A DNA stretch of 64,000 bases from JAQVCM01 sp040403095 (GCA_040403095.1 JBBALI010000014.1:15896-79895); one strand, 5' to 3'. Counted from the first letter of the stretch, positions 34,750-44,507 are shown. Translations and numbers: made by a program. Notes: generated from the sequence alone by a model not told the origin.

Positions 34750-35736
34750 CTATCTTAGAAGGGTAATAAATCCCTTAACTTGTTTTGATTCTTTGCAATC
34801 GATAAATTCTTTGATATAAAAATAAATTCCTTCACTTAGTTCCATTCCGTTTTGGTTTTTTCCATCCCAAATTATATCTCCTTTCTCCCAATTGAAAACA
34901 ATATTACCCCATCTATTTACAATAAAAAATTTAGAAACACTGGTATTTGAAATTTGAAAAAGATCATTGATTCCATCATTATTTGGGGTAAATACGTTGG
35001 GTATTTTTTGAATGTCATCTGAATCACTAAAGTCATAAATGGAAGCGCCACCGTAAGAAACATGGCCAAAGTCAAATGCGCAAATCAATTGCAAACTAGC
35101 ATCTAAAACATTTACCTTAAAAACCGAAGAACCTTTTATTGCAAATAAACTTTTATTATCCGAATTGTAACCATCAAACGTAGTAAACAATGAATAAACA
35201 TTACCAGTCAAACTCATAACACCAAGATTTACAACGTCAATAATGTTTTGATTATTAGGATCTAGAGAAATTTTGATTAACTCATTTAGCTGAGATGACA
35301 TATATAAATCATTATTAAAAAAAGCAAAATCACCATTACAATAATATCCGATTTTCCCTAAGTTTACTGAAGTTCCAGTGCTAATTTCTATTTTATACAA
35401 TGAATCTGCTTTATCAGACAGTAAATAATTATTATCAAGCGCAACCAAACCTGCTCCCGCAGAATAAATTCCATTTTGATTTAAAGGAGAGGAAACAAAA
35501 GTTGCGGCCTTTGATAAGGTGTCTATTTCATAGATATTTCCAGCTAATCCATATATTCTTCCATTTGGAGTAACAGCTATATCAATAAATGAAATATAAT
35601 TACCTAAAAATCGTTCGCAGCATCCTGTAGTAGTGCTTAAAATTAAATCCCCATTTCCACCACCAGATAAGAACTGAACTTGTGTAAATAAATTATTGGT
35701 AAGAAAAATAAGTAAAACAGTATTTATAAACTTCAT
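34750..35736 (-). CDS. Secreted protein with gliding-motility (CHU_C, T9SS type B) C-terminal domain
   Basis: A 328-residue protein with signal peptide 1-18. Residues 20-235 form a propeller-like domain: ITPNGRIYGLAGNIYEIDT, LYKIEISTGTSVNLGKIGYY and LYMSSQLNELIKI read as repeated blades. Residues 240-328 are the CHU_C domain: IPNVFTPNNDGINDLFQI, FIVNRWGNIVFNWE, WDGKNQNGMELSEGIYFYIKE. That domain is a type B T9SS signal, usually needing a PorP/SprF partner, which is not in this window. It is probably an adhesin-like surface protein. Confidence 0.82.
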   Translation of the reverse strand: MKFINTVLLIFLTNNLFTQVQFLSGGGNGDLILSTTTGCCERFLGNYISFIDIAVTPNGRIYGLAGNIYEIDTLSKAATFVSSPLNQNGIYSAGAGLVALDNNYLLSDKADSLYKIEISTGTSVNLGKIGYYCNGDFAFFNNDLYMSSQLNELIKISLDPNNQNIIDVVNLGVMSLTGNVYSLFTTFDGYNSDNKSLFAIKGSSVFKVNVLDASLQLICAFDFGHVSYGGASIYDFSDSDDIQKIPNVFTPNNDGINDLFQISNTSVSKFFIVNRWGNIVFNWEKGDIIWDGKNQNGMELSEGIYFYIKEFIDCKESKQVKGFITLLR

Positions 35737-35783
35737 AATCTGATATGTTCATTTAATATTTTGCCTTTTACTTGAAACTTTTG

Positions 35784-36947
35784 TCATTTAAAGCGCAAAA
35801 TTCTTGAAATAAATTTTTGAATTTTATTGTTATCTCTCAGTCTTGTTGTCGGTATTTCGAAATACTTGTAAATCAATATTGCGCCTAAAATCGTGAATAT
35901 CCAATAAGCACTATACTTGAAGAAAATAATCAAGCATTTATCATCAATCATGGTTTTCCATGGAATTTTATTTATTATATTTAATTGAACGACTGATAAA
36001 TTCAATAAATACATTGAATATGATATTAGACTGATTACCGTAATTCCTTTGTATAGTATTCCGTTGCCCGATTTCAAATCACTTAAATAAGGAAGAAGAA
36101 AAGCTGTTGCTATGGAAATAACTGAAAATGAAAGCACGCAATTATAAAATCCGTAATCTGAGATGAAATTAAACAGAAATAAAGTTTTAGTCAAAGTAAA
36201 AATAAGAATTCCCAGAAATAATAGGACAGTCTTATATTTCAACCATGCTGTTTTGTAATAGAACTGAATATATGCACTGATTACACCATACATTAAGCTA
36301 TCTAACCTTGTAATCACTTGTCTAGCAAATAACTTACCCAATTCACGAACGGAGTTTACTTCAACATGGGAGAATCTAAGGAATCTAAAAAATAAAACTA
36401 AAATTAGAATTGCAATCGCTACAAAAAGTATAGCTCGTCTAGCTTTTATTTTAAAGAAATAAGTAAGTAAAAAAATACTAAGCGGTGTTATTAAATAAAA
36501 CCACTCTTCCACACTTAAGCTCCAAGCTTCTAAGAAGAATTTAGGATGCTGATAAAACAAATTTTGTGAAAAAATAAAATAACTTTTTGAATTATAAATA
36601 GTTGACTTGTCACCATTAAGAAAACTAAATCCAAGTAATAAAAATAATATCAAAAAATAGTTTGGCAAAGTTCTAAACCATCTTCTAATCCAAAATTCAG
36701 CAATTAATTGTTTTGTAGGTTGATTTGCATCAAGTAATTTAATTAAAATACCACCAATTAAAAAGCCACTAAGAACAAAGAAAATGGATACTCCGTCAAA
36801 AACAAAAATTTTGTGTGCCTGATGCATTTGAGATGGCAAAAGATATTTTCCATGTCCAACCACAACAAATAAAATAGCAAGTGCTCTGAGAATATCTAGT
36901 CCGTAAATTCTTCCAGTATTGATTTCTACAGATAGAAATTTTTTCAT
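35784..36947 (-). CDS. Acyltransferase-3 family membrane protein
   Basis: About 387 residues from the Met at 36947; a Met eight codons earlier (36971) is possible but adds no conserved sequence. GLDILRALAILFVVVGHG is helix 1 with the family's R and catalytic H. SIFFVLSGFLIGGILIK is helix 2, WIRRWFRTLPNYFLI carries the R-R-x-R-x-x-P signature, and SLSVEEWFYLI is the SLxxExxFY motif. It has about ten membrane segments. Members O-acetylate or succinylate surface polysaccharides, LPS or peptidoglycan. The glycan substrate is unknown and no polysaccharide cluster adjoins it. Confidence 0.9.
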   Translation of the reverse strand: MKKFLSVEINTGRIYGLDILRALAILFVVVGHGKYLLPSQMHQAHKIFVFDGVSIFFVLSGFLIGGILIKLLDANQPTKQLIAEFWIRRWFRTLPNYFLILFLLLGFSFLNGDKSTIYNSKSYFIFSQNLFYQHPKFFLEAWSLSVEEWFYLITPLSIFLLTYFFKIKARRAILFVAIAILILVLFFRFLRFSHVEVNSVRELGKLFARQVITRLDSLMYGVISAYIQFYYKTAWLKYKTVLLFLGILIFTLTKTLFLFNFISDYGFYNCVLSFSVISIATAFLLPYLSDLKSGNGILYKGITVISLISYSMYLLNLSVVQLNIINKIPWKTMIDDKCLIIFFKYSAYWIFTILGAILIYKYFEIPTTRLRDNNKIQKFISRILRFK

Positions 36948-37074
36948 AAAGTTGATTTTTAAGTTAACCACTTGTTAATAAATACAATAAATCAAAAAAT
37001 GATTTGGTAAATGTAAAAATCATTTTCAATTAATTATATAAGATTAAAATAAGAATTTTTTCAAACTTTATAGT

Positions 37075-37230
37075 TTAAAATTCAGTCAAATGATTGCTAA
37101 TCAATTTTTCACTTGGCTCGATAATAAACTTGTAATTATTGGATAATTCATTGAAACTATATTCGATTGTCAAATTGTTTAATTGAACAAGTAGAAGTTT
37201 GAAATTGTCTATGAATTGTTGTTTTTCCAT
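37075..37230 (-). CDS. Possible small protein, 51 residues
   Basis: ATG at 37230 to TAA at 37075, in an otherwise empty 380-base gap. It begins MEKQQFIDNFKLLLVQLNN and contains EYSFNELSNNYKFIIEPSE. The composition is balanced and protein-like, amphipathic, with no membrane segment or signal. It could be a genuine small gene or the 5' piece of a truncated one. No family recognised. Confidence 0.4.
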   Translation of the reverse strand: MEKQQFIDNFKLLLVQLNNLTIEYSFNELSNNYKFIIEPSEKLISNHLTEF

Positions 37231-37290
37231 TGTTTAAATCAGTTCATGGTGCAAATATCTGTAATTCCATAATAAGTATCGAATAACAAT

Positions 37291-37331
37291 AAAAAAAATG
37301 GCACCATATATTTACTATACGATGCCATTTT
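37291..37331 (-). terminator. Rho-independent terminator after the 37353 gene
   Basis: On the minus strand AAAATGGCA pairs perfectly with TGCCATTTT over a loop of 19 bases that can itself partly pair, followed by a run of T (37291-37298). It begins 22 bases beyond the stop codon. Confidence 0.75.
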
Positions 37332-37352
37332 AGGTTTCAGAATGAATATTAA

Positions 37353-38453
37353 TTATTCACAGTCTATCTTATCAGTGTCACCAATTCCATTGTAGGTAAA
37401 TACGCTTGAATATTTGGCGCCATCGTATTGCTGAAAAACATTAAATTCAACACCTGTACAATGCCCATCTGGCCATTTTCCAAGTACATATACGTTTAGA
37501 TTACGCCCTTCAATAATGCCTGTGTATTTGTTTCTCACAATGTACCAGTCTTCGCTTACTATTTTACATTTGGTAAAGGTTTCTTTCCAGCCTTGATTTG
37601 TTGCGTAATTATTAATTGCTTTAAGCGCACCTGCCTCAAGTGTAGTATTTACCATACCTGGTTTTTTATCTGCAAATTTTTGGCCCAGCGACATTGTCTC
37701 ACCCGCTTTTTTAGTTACTGTAAATTCACCCTCGGCTACTGGCTTACAACCCTTTAATGGTCCGCCATTGGTAGCCTCAACCCAAACTCTAAAAGTGTAA
37801 GTGCCTGGCGCCGCTTCGTTCAAAAATTTAATATAAGCATCATTACGACCATCTTTAGCTGGGTCTTTGGTTTTCACAAAACACTGCCATGTAGTCATAA
37901 CTTCGTACTCGCCACTGTTGTTGCTATTTTCCAAATATTGCTTTAGCTCTACACCATCGACTGAAATATGGGTAATATAGCTGTTATTGTAGTTGGTACT
38001 GTATGTACTGTAATCATCTCCATTATACAAAGGAGTATTTAAAACACTAGCATTAGCATATATACGGCAGTACACAAAATCGTTCATTCCAAAGCTATTT
38101 GTAAAAGTAGCTTCGTTTTGAGCGTCTTTAGTTATTTTTGTTTTAGAGAAAACTACTTTTCCAGCGTTTTTTTTATGTGCCTCGTTGGTTAAGCCATCAT
38201 CTTTTTTATATTTAGTGTCACCCTCTTTAAAATAAGGTATGCACTCAGCTTTAGGTTTGGCAGTTTCTTGTTTTGTGGTTTTACTTTCTGGAGACGAGTT
38301 GCTACCAGGTGAATCTTCGTTGCTTTTAACAGGTTCCTCTTTCTTCTCTTTGCCAATAGTGCTTTTGGCTTTGTTAAGCAATCCAGTTCCTATTTGTGCA
38401 TTTGCACTTAAAACTAGTGCGCAAATAGACAGCGTTAAATAAAATTTTTTCAT
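37353..38453 (-). CDS. Exported protein of unknown function
   Basis: A 366-residue protein with a clear signal peptide (MKKFYLTLSICALVLSANAQ). Residues 25-75 are a low-complexity Lys/Glu/Ser/Pro linker. The rest is a folded domain with FVYCRIYANASVLNT, ITHISVDGVELKQYL, PGTYTFRVWVEATNGG and a C-terminal part (WKETFTKCKIVSEDWYIVRN) that looks like a second domain. I do not recognise a family. Its base composition looks more GC-rich than neighbouring genes, and it is framed by its own terminator, so it may have been acquired. It is probably periplasmic or surface. Confidence 0.68.
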   Translation of the reverse strand: MKKFYLTLSICALVLSANAQIGTGLLNKAKSTIGKEKKEEPVKSNEDSPGSNSSPESKTTKQETAKPKAECIPYFKEGDTKYKKDDGLTNEAHKKNAGKVVFSKTKITKDAQNEATFTNSFGMNDFVYCRIYANASVLNTPLYNGDDYSTYSTNYNNSYITHISVDGVELKQYLENSNNSGEYEVMTTWQCFVKTKDPAKDGRNDAYIKFLNEAAPGTYTFRVWVEATNGGPLKGCKPVAEGEFTVTKKAGETMSLGQKFADKKPGMVNTTLEAGALKAINNYATNQGWKETFTKCKIVSEDWYIVRNKYTGIIEGRNLNVYVLGKWPDGHCTGVEFNVFQQYDGAKYSSVFTYNGIGDTDKIDCE

Positions 38454-38680
38454 TGGTTTTGAATTTTTAGTTTTTAAAATTACAAATTATTAAGCTTGTG
38501 AGCGTTCTAACAATCAAAAACATGTTTTTTATAAAATTTAGCAAATATTTTACAAAGTTTCCTAATGAATTCTCGTGGGCATATTCTACCATTATTGATT
38601 CATAATTGACTTTCAGTTATTCAAAATTTATTCTTGACCAAAACCTTGGTTTAAAAACGCTAATAAAAGAATGCAACAAA

Positions 38681-39202
38681 TTACCTAAATAATTTCATCA
38701 TCAAATCAAATCCACTTGCATTGTCCTCGGTAATTGCAAAAAAATATTTTGTTTGCCAACTTTGGGTTTTTTGGGCTTGTTTATTTGTTACTTTGTCCCA
38801 AGGTGGATAAACTCTAATTCCACGTTTTCCAGCTTTGTCTTTACTTGAAATTATTCCCTGATTCGCCAAAACAGATTTTGGAAAAATAAATTGTCCGAAA
38901 TTGTCGCCACTTTTTGATGTAATAATGATAAAATCAAGTTCGTCCGAAATACTGAAAGGTTCAGTTACACCCTCACTATTTCTTTTCCAAACAGTGACAA
39001 ACTGACCTATTTTGGTAGGGGTAATTTTAGAAACACGAAATTGAATTTTTTTTCCATTTAGTTCAAATGAGCAAGCACCATATTCCGTACTTTCCACATG
39101 TAGTTTCAAATTGGAGAATTCAAATCCACATTTATCGTAAACGAATTCTTTCACTATTTGCAGCGCGATTTGCATAGATAATGTTTTGTTTTTAATTTTC
39201 AT
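38681..39202 (-). CDS. MepB family protein
   Basis: A 173-residue soluble protein. EYGACSFELNGKKIQFRVSKITPTKIGQFVTVWKR and GQFIFPKSVLANQGIIS, then GKRGIRVYPPWDKVTN and QKTQSWQTKYFF, are the full motif run of the MepB family. The family was named from the third gene of the staphylococcal mepRAB efflux operon and its function is unknown. No efflux pump or MarR regulator is adjacent here. A later in-frame Met (residue 10, MQIALQIVKEFVYD) is an alternative start. Confidence 0.83.
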   Translation of the reverse strand: MKIKNKTLSMQIALQIVKEFVYDKCGFEFSNLKLHVESTEYGACSFELNGKKIQFRVSKITPTKIGQFVTVWKRNSEGVTEPFSISDELDFIIITSKSGDNFGQFIFPKSVLANQGIISSKDKAGKRGIRVYPPWDKVTNKQAQKTQSWQTKYFFAITEDNASGFDLMMKLFR

Positions 39203-39307
39203 AATAGATTTTCACAATATCAAGAATTGGCTATATTTCCTTTCTGATGATTAACAAGTTTGGAAATCCCATGTTATTCAAAATAAGTTTCCCTTTCAAT
39301 CCAATTA

Positions 39308-41692
39308 TTATTTATGATCATTACATTCTGCACAATAAATCCGCTTAATTTCCTCATCGTCCAAAATCTGAAAATTCAAAGCAGGATTATTGAAAAAAGT
39401 GCAAAAGTCTTCTCTTGCATATTTCTTTATTTTCTTAAAGTAACGCAAATAGGTATCTCGAGGTAACTCCACATTCGTCAGATGTACAAGTTTTAAAAAG
39501 AAAATGAGATCGTTTGGATTCTCCGTTTCATCAATTTTTCCTTTTGTGAGCTCAAAAGCATATTTTTCCTGCCAAAAAAAGGCAAAATAACTTGCAACTT
39601 CGAATGTTTTGTCAATATCTAATTTCGCTGGTGCGACATATCGTTTTACTTTTTTAAACCAATATTTTTTTTGATTTGTCGATCCTGTTGTTTGCCAATA
39701 TCCCCAATCATGTGCAGTTGAAGTATTCAAAAGTATCCGTGCTTTTTGAACCTCATCTATATTTTTCCATTTTTGAATTGAATCAAAAAATGATACTTTT
39801 TTATAATGATATTGCCCCATTGTATATAAGTAGAAGTCGATGATAGCAATAGATGTATTTAGAAGTTTATCTTCCTCTTTCAAAGACCTTATTTCCCAGA
39901 GATCTGCTCGAAATGCTTTCAGAGATTCAGTAGTTTGAGGTTCAAAATAATTTTTCATTACAGCCTTATTATGAAGTAATTTCATATTTTTACTATCAAC
40001 TGGAATTACGATTTCCTCCATGTTATTGATTGCCATTTTTCCTGCCAAAATCAAACCAAATTGAATTCTTTGCAAATCAATACATTTTTGAATATTTCCT
40101 TTATCAATTGCGTCTTTTAATTGTTGATTAACTAATGATTGGTCATACTCTAATTCGAAATCATCGCGGGTGGTTATTCTAATATCAGCATATCTATGAT
40201 TTTTCAAAAGAAATTCAAGTTGAGTTGAAAGTTCAATATTTAAGATTTGCTTTTTTAAATCGGAATCGCTCAAAGTGTCTAAGTATGCGAATTTTGTACT
40301 TTTTATATCTTTTCTAAAATCGCGGAAATTTTCAGCTGTTTGAATTTGAATTTGAGTTGAGTCGATACCAAATGCTTTCAATTCCTTTACAAGAAAATTT
40401 GACCTTTTGAGATACAATTGCGTATTTCCCTCAGTTGATCCCTCAATACTTGCAAAACCAGAAATGTCGATTTTTTGAATTTTACCTATATTGACTCGAA
40501 CAAATTGTTTTAATTCAGAAAGAGAAGTATCTCTTGGTACAATCATCGATTGATCAAAATACATTCGTCGATAAAGTGTATCTAATTTATTGCTCTTCTT
40601 TTTTGTTTCCAAGGGTTCAAATCCATAACTCAAAGGAATTTCTACATGAAAATCAGAAGGAATGATATTAAACATGGTATTCGAACATGGTCGTTTGTTT
40701 TGTATGACAACCAAATTGACTTCAAATTCTTCATTGATATATTTGGGAACTTTTCCTAGCGTAATTTCTGTATGACCAAGATGAATGCCTCCATTAAAAT
40801 CCTTTTTATAAACAGGTTTTAGTGGAACTCCGCGGAAATTACTTAATCCATTATGGTAGGAATTACTGTCACACGGATATTGGGATTTTACAATTATATC
40901 TGCCGCCAAACCATCTGACAAAGGGTTAAAAAAACGCATCCTTGATGATAAAATGGACGGGACTAAAAATAAATTGAAAAAAAATCTAGGTTGGTCATGA
41001 TGAAAGATGATGGTACTGTCTGCTGCAACTGTAATTATTCCTGCTGGCGGTCTAATATGACAACGCCAACAGCGCGAAGGTCGATCTGGCTTAAATTCAA
41101 CGGAATCTCTAAACTTCATGTACTTATCTACATATTTAGATCCTCCAAATACTTGGCAAGCATAAATTTCTCCACTAGGACTAACCGCAATCGAACAGAA
41201 TGTCGTTAAAAAATCTGAATTAATCATATTGGCAAAATGCAGTGGTGAATTCTTCCAAGTTAATACAAGTTGTTCCGCAAGTTTTTCATAAGTGTCAATT
41301 CTTAGATTTTTCTTGTCACTTGAAACAGCATTTAAATTTAAATTATTCAATTGTATGTTTTCACCTACCAAATTGAATTGTTGACCATAAAAATCGACTC
41401 TATTTTTAGCTGTTTTTTTTAATCTATTTTTCTGTTTATGAGTGAGTTTTTCTTTCAAAAGCATATATCTTGCATGGTCATCGGATGCAGAAAATAAAGC
41501 CATTTCAATTTGAAGATTTGATACTTTTTCTTTTTTTCTTAATTTGTTAACTTCCTCCAAAACATGCTTATTTAACAAATCAGTATCTATTGAAGTTCTA
41601 CTAAATGAGGTTTGAGCATAGTTGAATGAAAAAAAGTACGTACTAAAAAAAAGTACTGATATAAATTTGTTGCAAAATGAAGGAATTCGCAT
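39308..41692 (-). CDS. CAP-domain protein with an OmpA-like segment (unusual architecture)
   Basis: A 794-residue exported protein with signal peptide about 1-26 (FNYAQ). Residues 38-185 are a CAP/SCP domain: LLNKHVLEEVNKLRKKEKV, ASDDHARYMLL, LVGENIQLN, LVLTWKNSPLHFANMINSDF and EIYACQVFGG, in the family order. Residues about 395-490 resemble an OmpA C-terminal domain, KIDISGFASIEGSTEGNTQLYLKRSNFLVKEL, with SGxAS and the N-xx-L-xxxR stretch. The last 250 residues are mostly helical, ending CAECNDHK. CAP domains bind lipids, sterols or proteases; OmpA-like domains bind peptidoglycan. A single long protein joining both is uncommon and its role is unknown. Confidence 0.72.
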   Translation of the reverse strand: MRIPSFCNKFISVLFFSTYFFSFNYAQTSFSRTSIDTDLLNKHVLEEVNKLRKKEKVSNLQIEMALFSASDDHARYMLLKEKLTHKQKNRLKKTAKNRVDFYGQQFNLVGENIQLNNLNLNAVSSDKKNLRIDTYEKLAEQLVLTWKNSPLHFANMINSDFLTTFCSIAVSPSGEIYACQVFGGSKYVDKYMKFRDSVEFKPDRPSRCWRCHIRPPAGIITVAADSTIIFHHDQPRFFFNLFLVPSILSSRMRFFNPLSDGLAADIIVKSQYPCDSNSYHNGLSNFRGVPLKPVYKKDFNGGIHLGHTEITLGKVPKYINEEFEVNLVVIQNKRPCSNTMFNIIPSDFHVEIPLSYGFEPLETKKKSNKLDTLYRRMYFDQSMIVPRDTSLSELKQFVRVNIGKIQKIDISGFASIEGSTEGNTQLYLKRSNFLVKELKAFGIDSTQIQIQTAENFRDFRKDIKSTKFAYLDTLSDSDLKKQILNIELSTQLEFLLKNHRYADIRITTRDDFELEYDQSLVNQQLKDAIDKGNIQKCIDLQRIQFGLILAGKMAINNMEEIVIPVDSKNMKLLHNKAVMKNYFEPQTTESLKAFRADLWEIRSLKEEDKLLNTSIAIIDFYLYTMGQYHYKKVSFFDSIQKWKNIDEVQKARILLNTSTAHDWGYWQTTGSTNQKKYWFKKVKRYVAPAKLDIDKTFEVASYFAFFWQEKYAFELTKGKIDETENPNDLIFFLKLVHLTNVELPRDTYLRYFKKIKKYAREDFCTFFNNPALNFQILDDEEIKRIYCAECNDHK

Positions 41693-42051
41693 TCTTAATT
41701 TGATATTGTTTGGAACATTACTGTTTAACTGTGTAAGAAAAGCTGACTTTTAAAAGTAATATTTTTTTTTTAAAAGTAAACTTAATAACTTAAAGTTTTA
41801 GCTCTATCACAACTAAATCCCTCTGTTTTATCTGAAAAGTAAAATCAGCACACTGAATTCTTTCGCTACTTGCAATGCGCTTTACACGGATAATGTTGTT
41901 TTAAATTGTCATAATCGATTTTAACATCTTCAGGAAAAGAATAAAATTCTTGTTTAAAGAATTACAAGTGTTGAACTATTATTCTCTGCAACAGAAGACT
42001 TCAACTATATCCAAATGTCATTTTTTAGATTGCTTTCCTACCGTTTACAAA
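41693..42051. other. Intergenic stretch with a possible gene remnant
   Basis: 359 bases without a credible gene. On the minus strand 41866-41961 reads FFKQEFYSFPEDVKI, ends in HYPCKAHCK and lacks a start; it could be a decayed C-terminus. Nothing else recognised. Confidence 0.45.
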
Positions 42052-42489
42052 TCAAATTTGACCTTTATATTTCGAATCAAAATCCACCATCCACTCTATT
42101 CCATATTTGTCTCTAAACATGCCAAAATAAGAACCCCAAGGACTGTCGGCGATGGGCATTTCAACTTGTCCGCCTGCTGAAAGGCCTTTGAACAATTTAT
42201 CTGCTTCTTCCTTACTTTCGGCGCTGATGGAAATTTTGCTTCGGTTTTCGTTTTCATTGGTTCGCCCCATTCTCTCTGGAACATCATTGCCCATTAAAAC
42301 ATTTTTTCCGATGGGCAATGCGATGTGCATTATTTTATTTGCATCACTTTCAGCAACAGGAAATTCAGCACTATCCAAATCTTTGAAACGCATAATCATT
42401 GCGAATTCTCCGCCAAAAACAGATTTGTAAAAATTGAATGCTTCTTCGGTATTTCCGTTGAAGTTGATGTAGGGATTTATTAGTGCCAT
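42052..42489 (-). CDS. VOC superfamily protein, PhnB-like
   Basis: A 145-residue glyoxalase-fold protein. INPYINFNGNTEEAFNFYKSVFGGEF is the PhnB/DUF1338-like N-terminus, MHIALPIGKNVLMGNDVPE the middle strand, and PIADSPWGSYFGMFRDKYGIEWMVDF the end. These are the 3-demethylubiquinone-9 3-methyltransferase-like VOC proteins, many of unknown substrate. Histidine 72 (IMHIAL) and the later Glu would be metal ligands. No neighbour hints at a pathway. Confidence 0.9.
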   Translation of the reverse strand: MALINPYINFNGNTEEAFNFYKSVFGGEFAMIMRFKDLDSAEFPVAESDANKIMHIALPIGKNVLMGNDVPERMGRTNENENRSKISISAESKEEADKLFKGLSAGGQVEMPIADSPWGSYFGMFRDKYGIEWMVDFDSKYKGQI

Positions 42490-42612
42490 AATTTTTATTT
42501 TAAAAATATTTTAAAGTTCCAAACTTAGTGGAAAGATGCTTAAAAGAAAGAAAGTTATCAAATAAAATTGATTTTACGTTTCTAAGATCAATTTTATAAT
42601 AAAACAAAAAAA

Positions 42613-43431
42613 TCACTGTTCTATCTCATCCCACCATTCGCACTTTTCAATTTCTAGAAATTCTCCATTAACAAATTTGAATTTACTATTAAACTTATGT
42701 TGCAGTTTGATGTATTCGTTATTTCCGCCATAAAGCGAATCATCGTTGTCAGCTGCGAAATATTCATATGTAAGAATTTGGGAAATGCTGTCGAATTCAA
42801 AAACCTTTAAATCATCAAAACGTCCGTCAAATTGGGCAATCAAGTCTGTTTGAAATGAACTTGAATCGAGTTGAATGGTTATCGCTGACGAGACAAAACA
42901 CGTATTGCAAGTCGGCACACCTCCAATGACAAAATATGTTTGATTGATACTGTCGAGTGAAAATACCTGATCATAAGTTGAAGTCGCGAGTACTTCAGAC
43001 GCTTCGTCTCCGAAAAAATCTGCCTTTACTGTTCCATTCAGCAGTCGGTAATGTATAATCGTTTTACTCGTTTGATATGAGCCACCAGTTTTTTCGTCGA
43101 TTGAAAAAAAGAAAATTTTGTTGTCAATTGATTTTGAGATAGAAATCTCATCTTGATTCAACAATGTTTCAATTGGATAGTTGATTATTCGCTTGTCGTT
43201 CAAAATATTTAGAAGTCGAGTTGTAATTTCGTTGCTGATGGAATCAATCATTTCAAACCTGTCTTCATTTTCTGAAAAAGGAGAAAGTGTAGCATAAGAT
43301 TTTAGCAAAGTGTTTATTCCCTCAATTTTCTGAATGATTTCGTCCTTTTTGTGCTTCGTTACTTTTTTATTCGTTTGACCAAATAAATGGGACGAAAGCA
43401 AAAGGAAAATACATATGGTTAACAATCTCAT
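42613..43431 (-). CDS. Exported protein of unknown function
   Basis: A 272-residue protein with signal peptide 1-18 (LLSSHLFGQ). The mature part shows no motif I recognise. It contains a cysteine pair in GGVPTCNTCFVSSAITI, and the C-terminus is acidic (FLEIEKCEWWDEIEQ). Predicted alternating strands suggest a beta-rich periplasmic or surface domain. Ordinary codon use. It is separated from the 43486 gene by 54 bases, so they may share a transcript. Confidence 0.7.
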   Translation of the reverse strand: MRLLTICIFLLLSSHLFGQTNKKVTKHKKDEIIQKIEGINTLLKSYATLSPFSENEDRFEMIDSISNEITTRLLNILNDKRIINYPIETLLNQDEISISKSIDNKIFFFSIDEKTGGSYQTSKTIIHYRLLNGTVKADFFGDEASEVLATSTYDQVFSLDSINQTYFVIGGVPTCNTCFVSSAITIQLDSSSFQTDLIAQFDGRFDDLKVFEFDSISQILTYEYFAADNDDSLYGGNNEYIKLQHKFNSKFKFVNGEFLEIEKCEWWDEIEQ

Positions 43432-43485
43432 CCTATAAATATTTAATCATTTGGCTTGACTTCAGAAATTTTGATCGTAAATATT

Positions 43486-43920
43486 TCATTTTTCATTTTC
43501 CTGTTTTTTATTCATTTTTCTAATTTCGAATAAAGATTGCGTACCTCCCAAGATTAGTCCCAGCAACATGCTAATACTATTTAATTTCATGTAATCATTT
43601 TCCGAAATTGCTTTTGGTAAAGTGAAAATCAAAATATTTAATGCTGCATAAAATGCCAATAATGGAGTTGTGTGAAGTACTATTTTTACCATTGTCGCTC
43701 CAGAATTTTCTCGCTTTTTAAATCCATTTCGCTGGACAATGGCAATAGCCAATCGGGAGTACAAAACAAAAACGCCATAAGTAAAAAGATATAGCACATT
43801 GATGGATAACATGTATCCTGTTTTGTCTCCATTTGACTTAAATGGCAGAATATTAATGAAAATAATTGCGAGAATTAAATTGATTAAGAAAAGAGACCAA
43901 AAAATATATTTAAACTTCAT
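43486..43920 (-). CDS. Four-helix membrane protein of unknown function
   Basis: A 144-residue integral membrane protein: four hydrophobic segments at about 7-27, 38-58, 80-105 and 118-135 (FIFWSLFLINLILAIIFI, MLSINVLYLFTYGVFVLYS, TTPLLAFYAALNILIF, NSISMLLGLILGG). The tail RKMNKKQENEK is basic and probably cytosolic. No family recognised. It sits between an exported protein gene and an SRPBCC gene. Confidence 0.65.
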   Translation of the reverse strand: MKFKYIFWSLFLINLILAIIFINILPFKSNGDKTGYMLSINVLYLFTYGVFVLYSRLAIAIVQRNGFKKRENSGATMVKIVLHTTPLLAFYAALNILIFTLPKAISENDYMKLNSISMLLGLILGGTQSLFEIRKMNKKQENEK

Positions 43921-43968
43921 AAAAACCTTTAACTTCGATTATTTTACTTCCCTAATATCCTTAAAGGT

Positions 43969-44427
43969 CTATTTTTCACAAATCCCCTTCAGTTTTTCAA
44001 GTGCTTTTGGATAAGTTTCGTTCATGAAATCCACAAAATCATCAGTTAAGTCTAAATCAACAATAACAGTTGTGGTTCCATCAATCTCTTCGAAAGTGTA
44101 ATTTTCAAATCCATTTGCCCATTTTTCCACTTCAGGTCCTTCGGTGATTTCTTGCCCATCATTTAGCAATCCATAATGTTGAATTGAAACAAAAATGTTG
44201 GGAATATTTTCAGCAATTCTGGAAACTATTCCACCTTTTTCGCCTTTGCTATTTAGACCAAAAAATAGCATTTTACTTCCTTTCTCCCAGTTTCCTTCAA
44301 AAGATGATGAAGGATTAAACGCAGCAGTCCACTGCTCATAAGTTAACTTGTTGCTGGTTCCTAGCATAAAATCATACACCAAAGCTGCTGGCGAATTGAT
44401 AGTTATTTTATATTGAAGCTTTTTCAT
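43969..44427 (-). CDS. SRPBCC/AHSA1-type START-fold protein
   Basis: A 152-residue single-domain protein. KITINSPAALVYDFMLG at the N-terminus and WTAAFNPSSSFEGNWEKGSKMLFFG are family features, followed by a long middle helix (ADSM-like region absent, YKFENYTFEEIDGTTTVIVDLDL strand pair) and C-terminal FVDFMNETYPKALEKLKGI. The fold makes a hydrophobic cavity that binds lipids, hormones or other small ligands. In Bacteroidota many such paralogues occur; three are in this window (also encoded at 44508 and 57847). The function is unknown. Confidence 0.85.
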   Translation of the reverse strand: MKKLQYKITINSPAALVYDFMLGTSNKLTYEQWTAAFNPSSSFEGNWEKGSKMLFFGLNSKGEKGGIVSRIAENIPNIFVSIQHYGLLNDGQEITEGPEVEKWANGFENYTFEEIDGTTTVIVDLDLTDDFVDFMNETYPKALEKLKGICEK

Positions 44428-44507
44428 TTATTTTAGCTTAAATTGGTTGTCACTAAATTAATTAAATGATGCAGTTGTATCTAAATTAATTTGTAAAATT
44501 TAAATTA

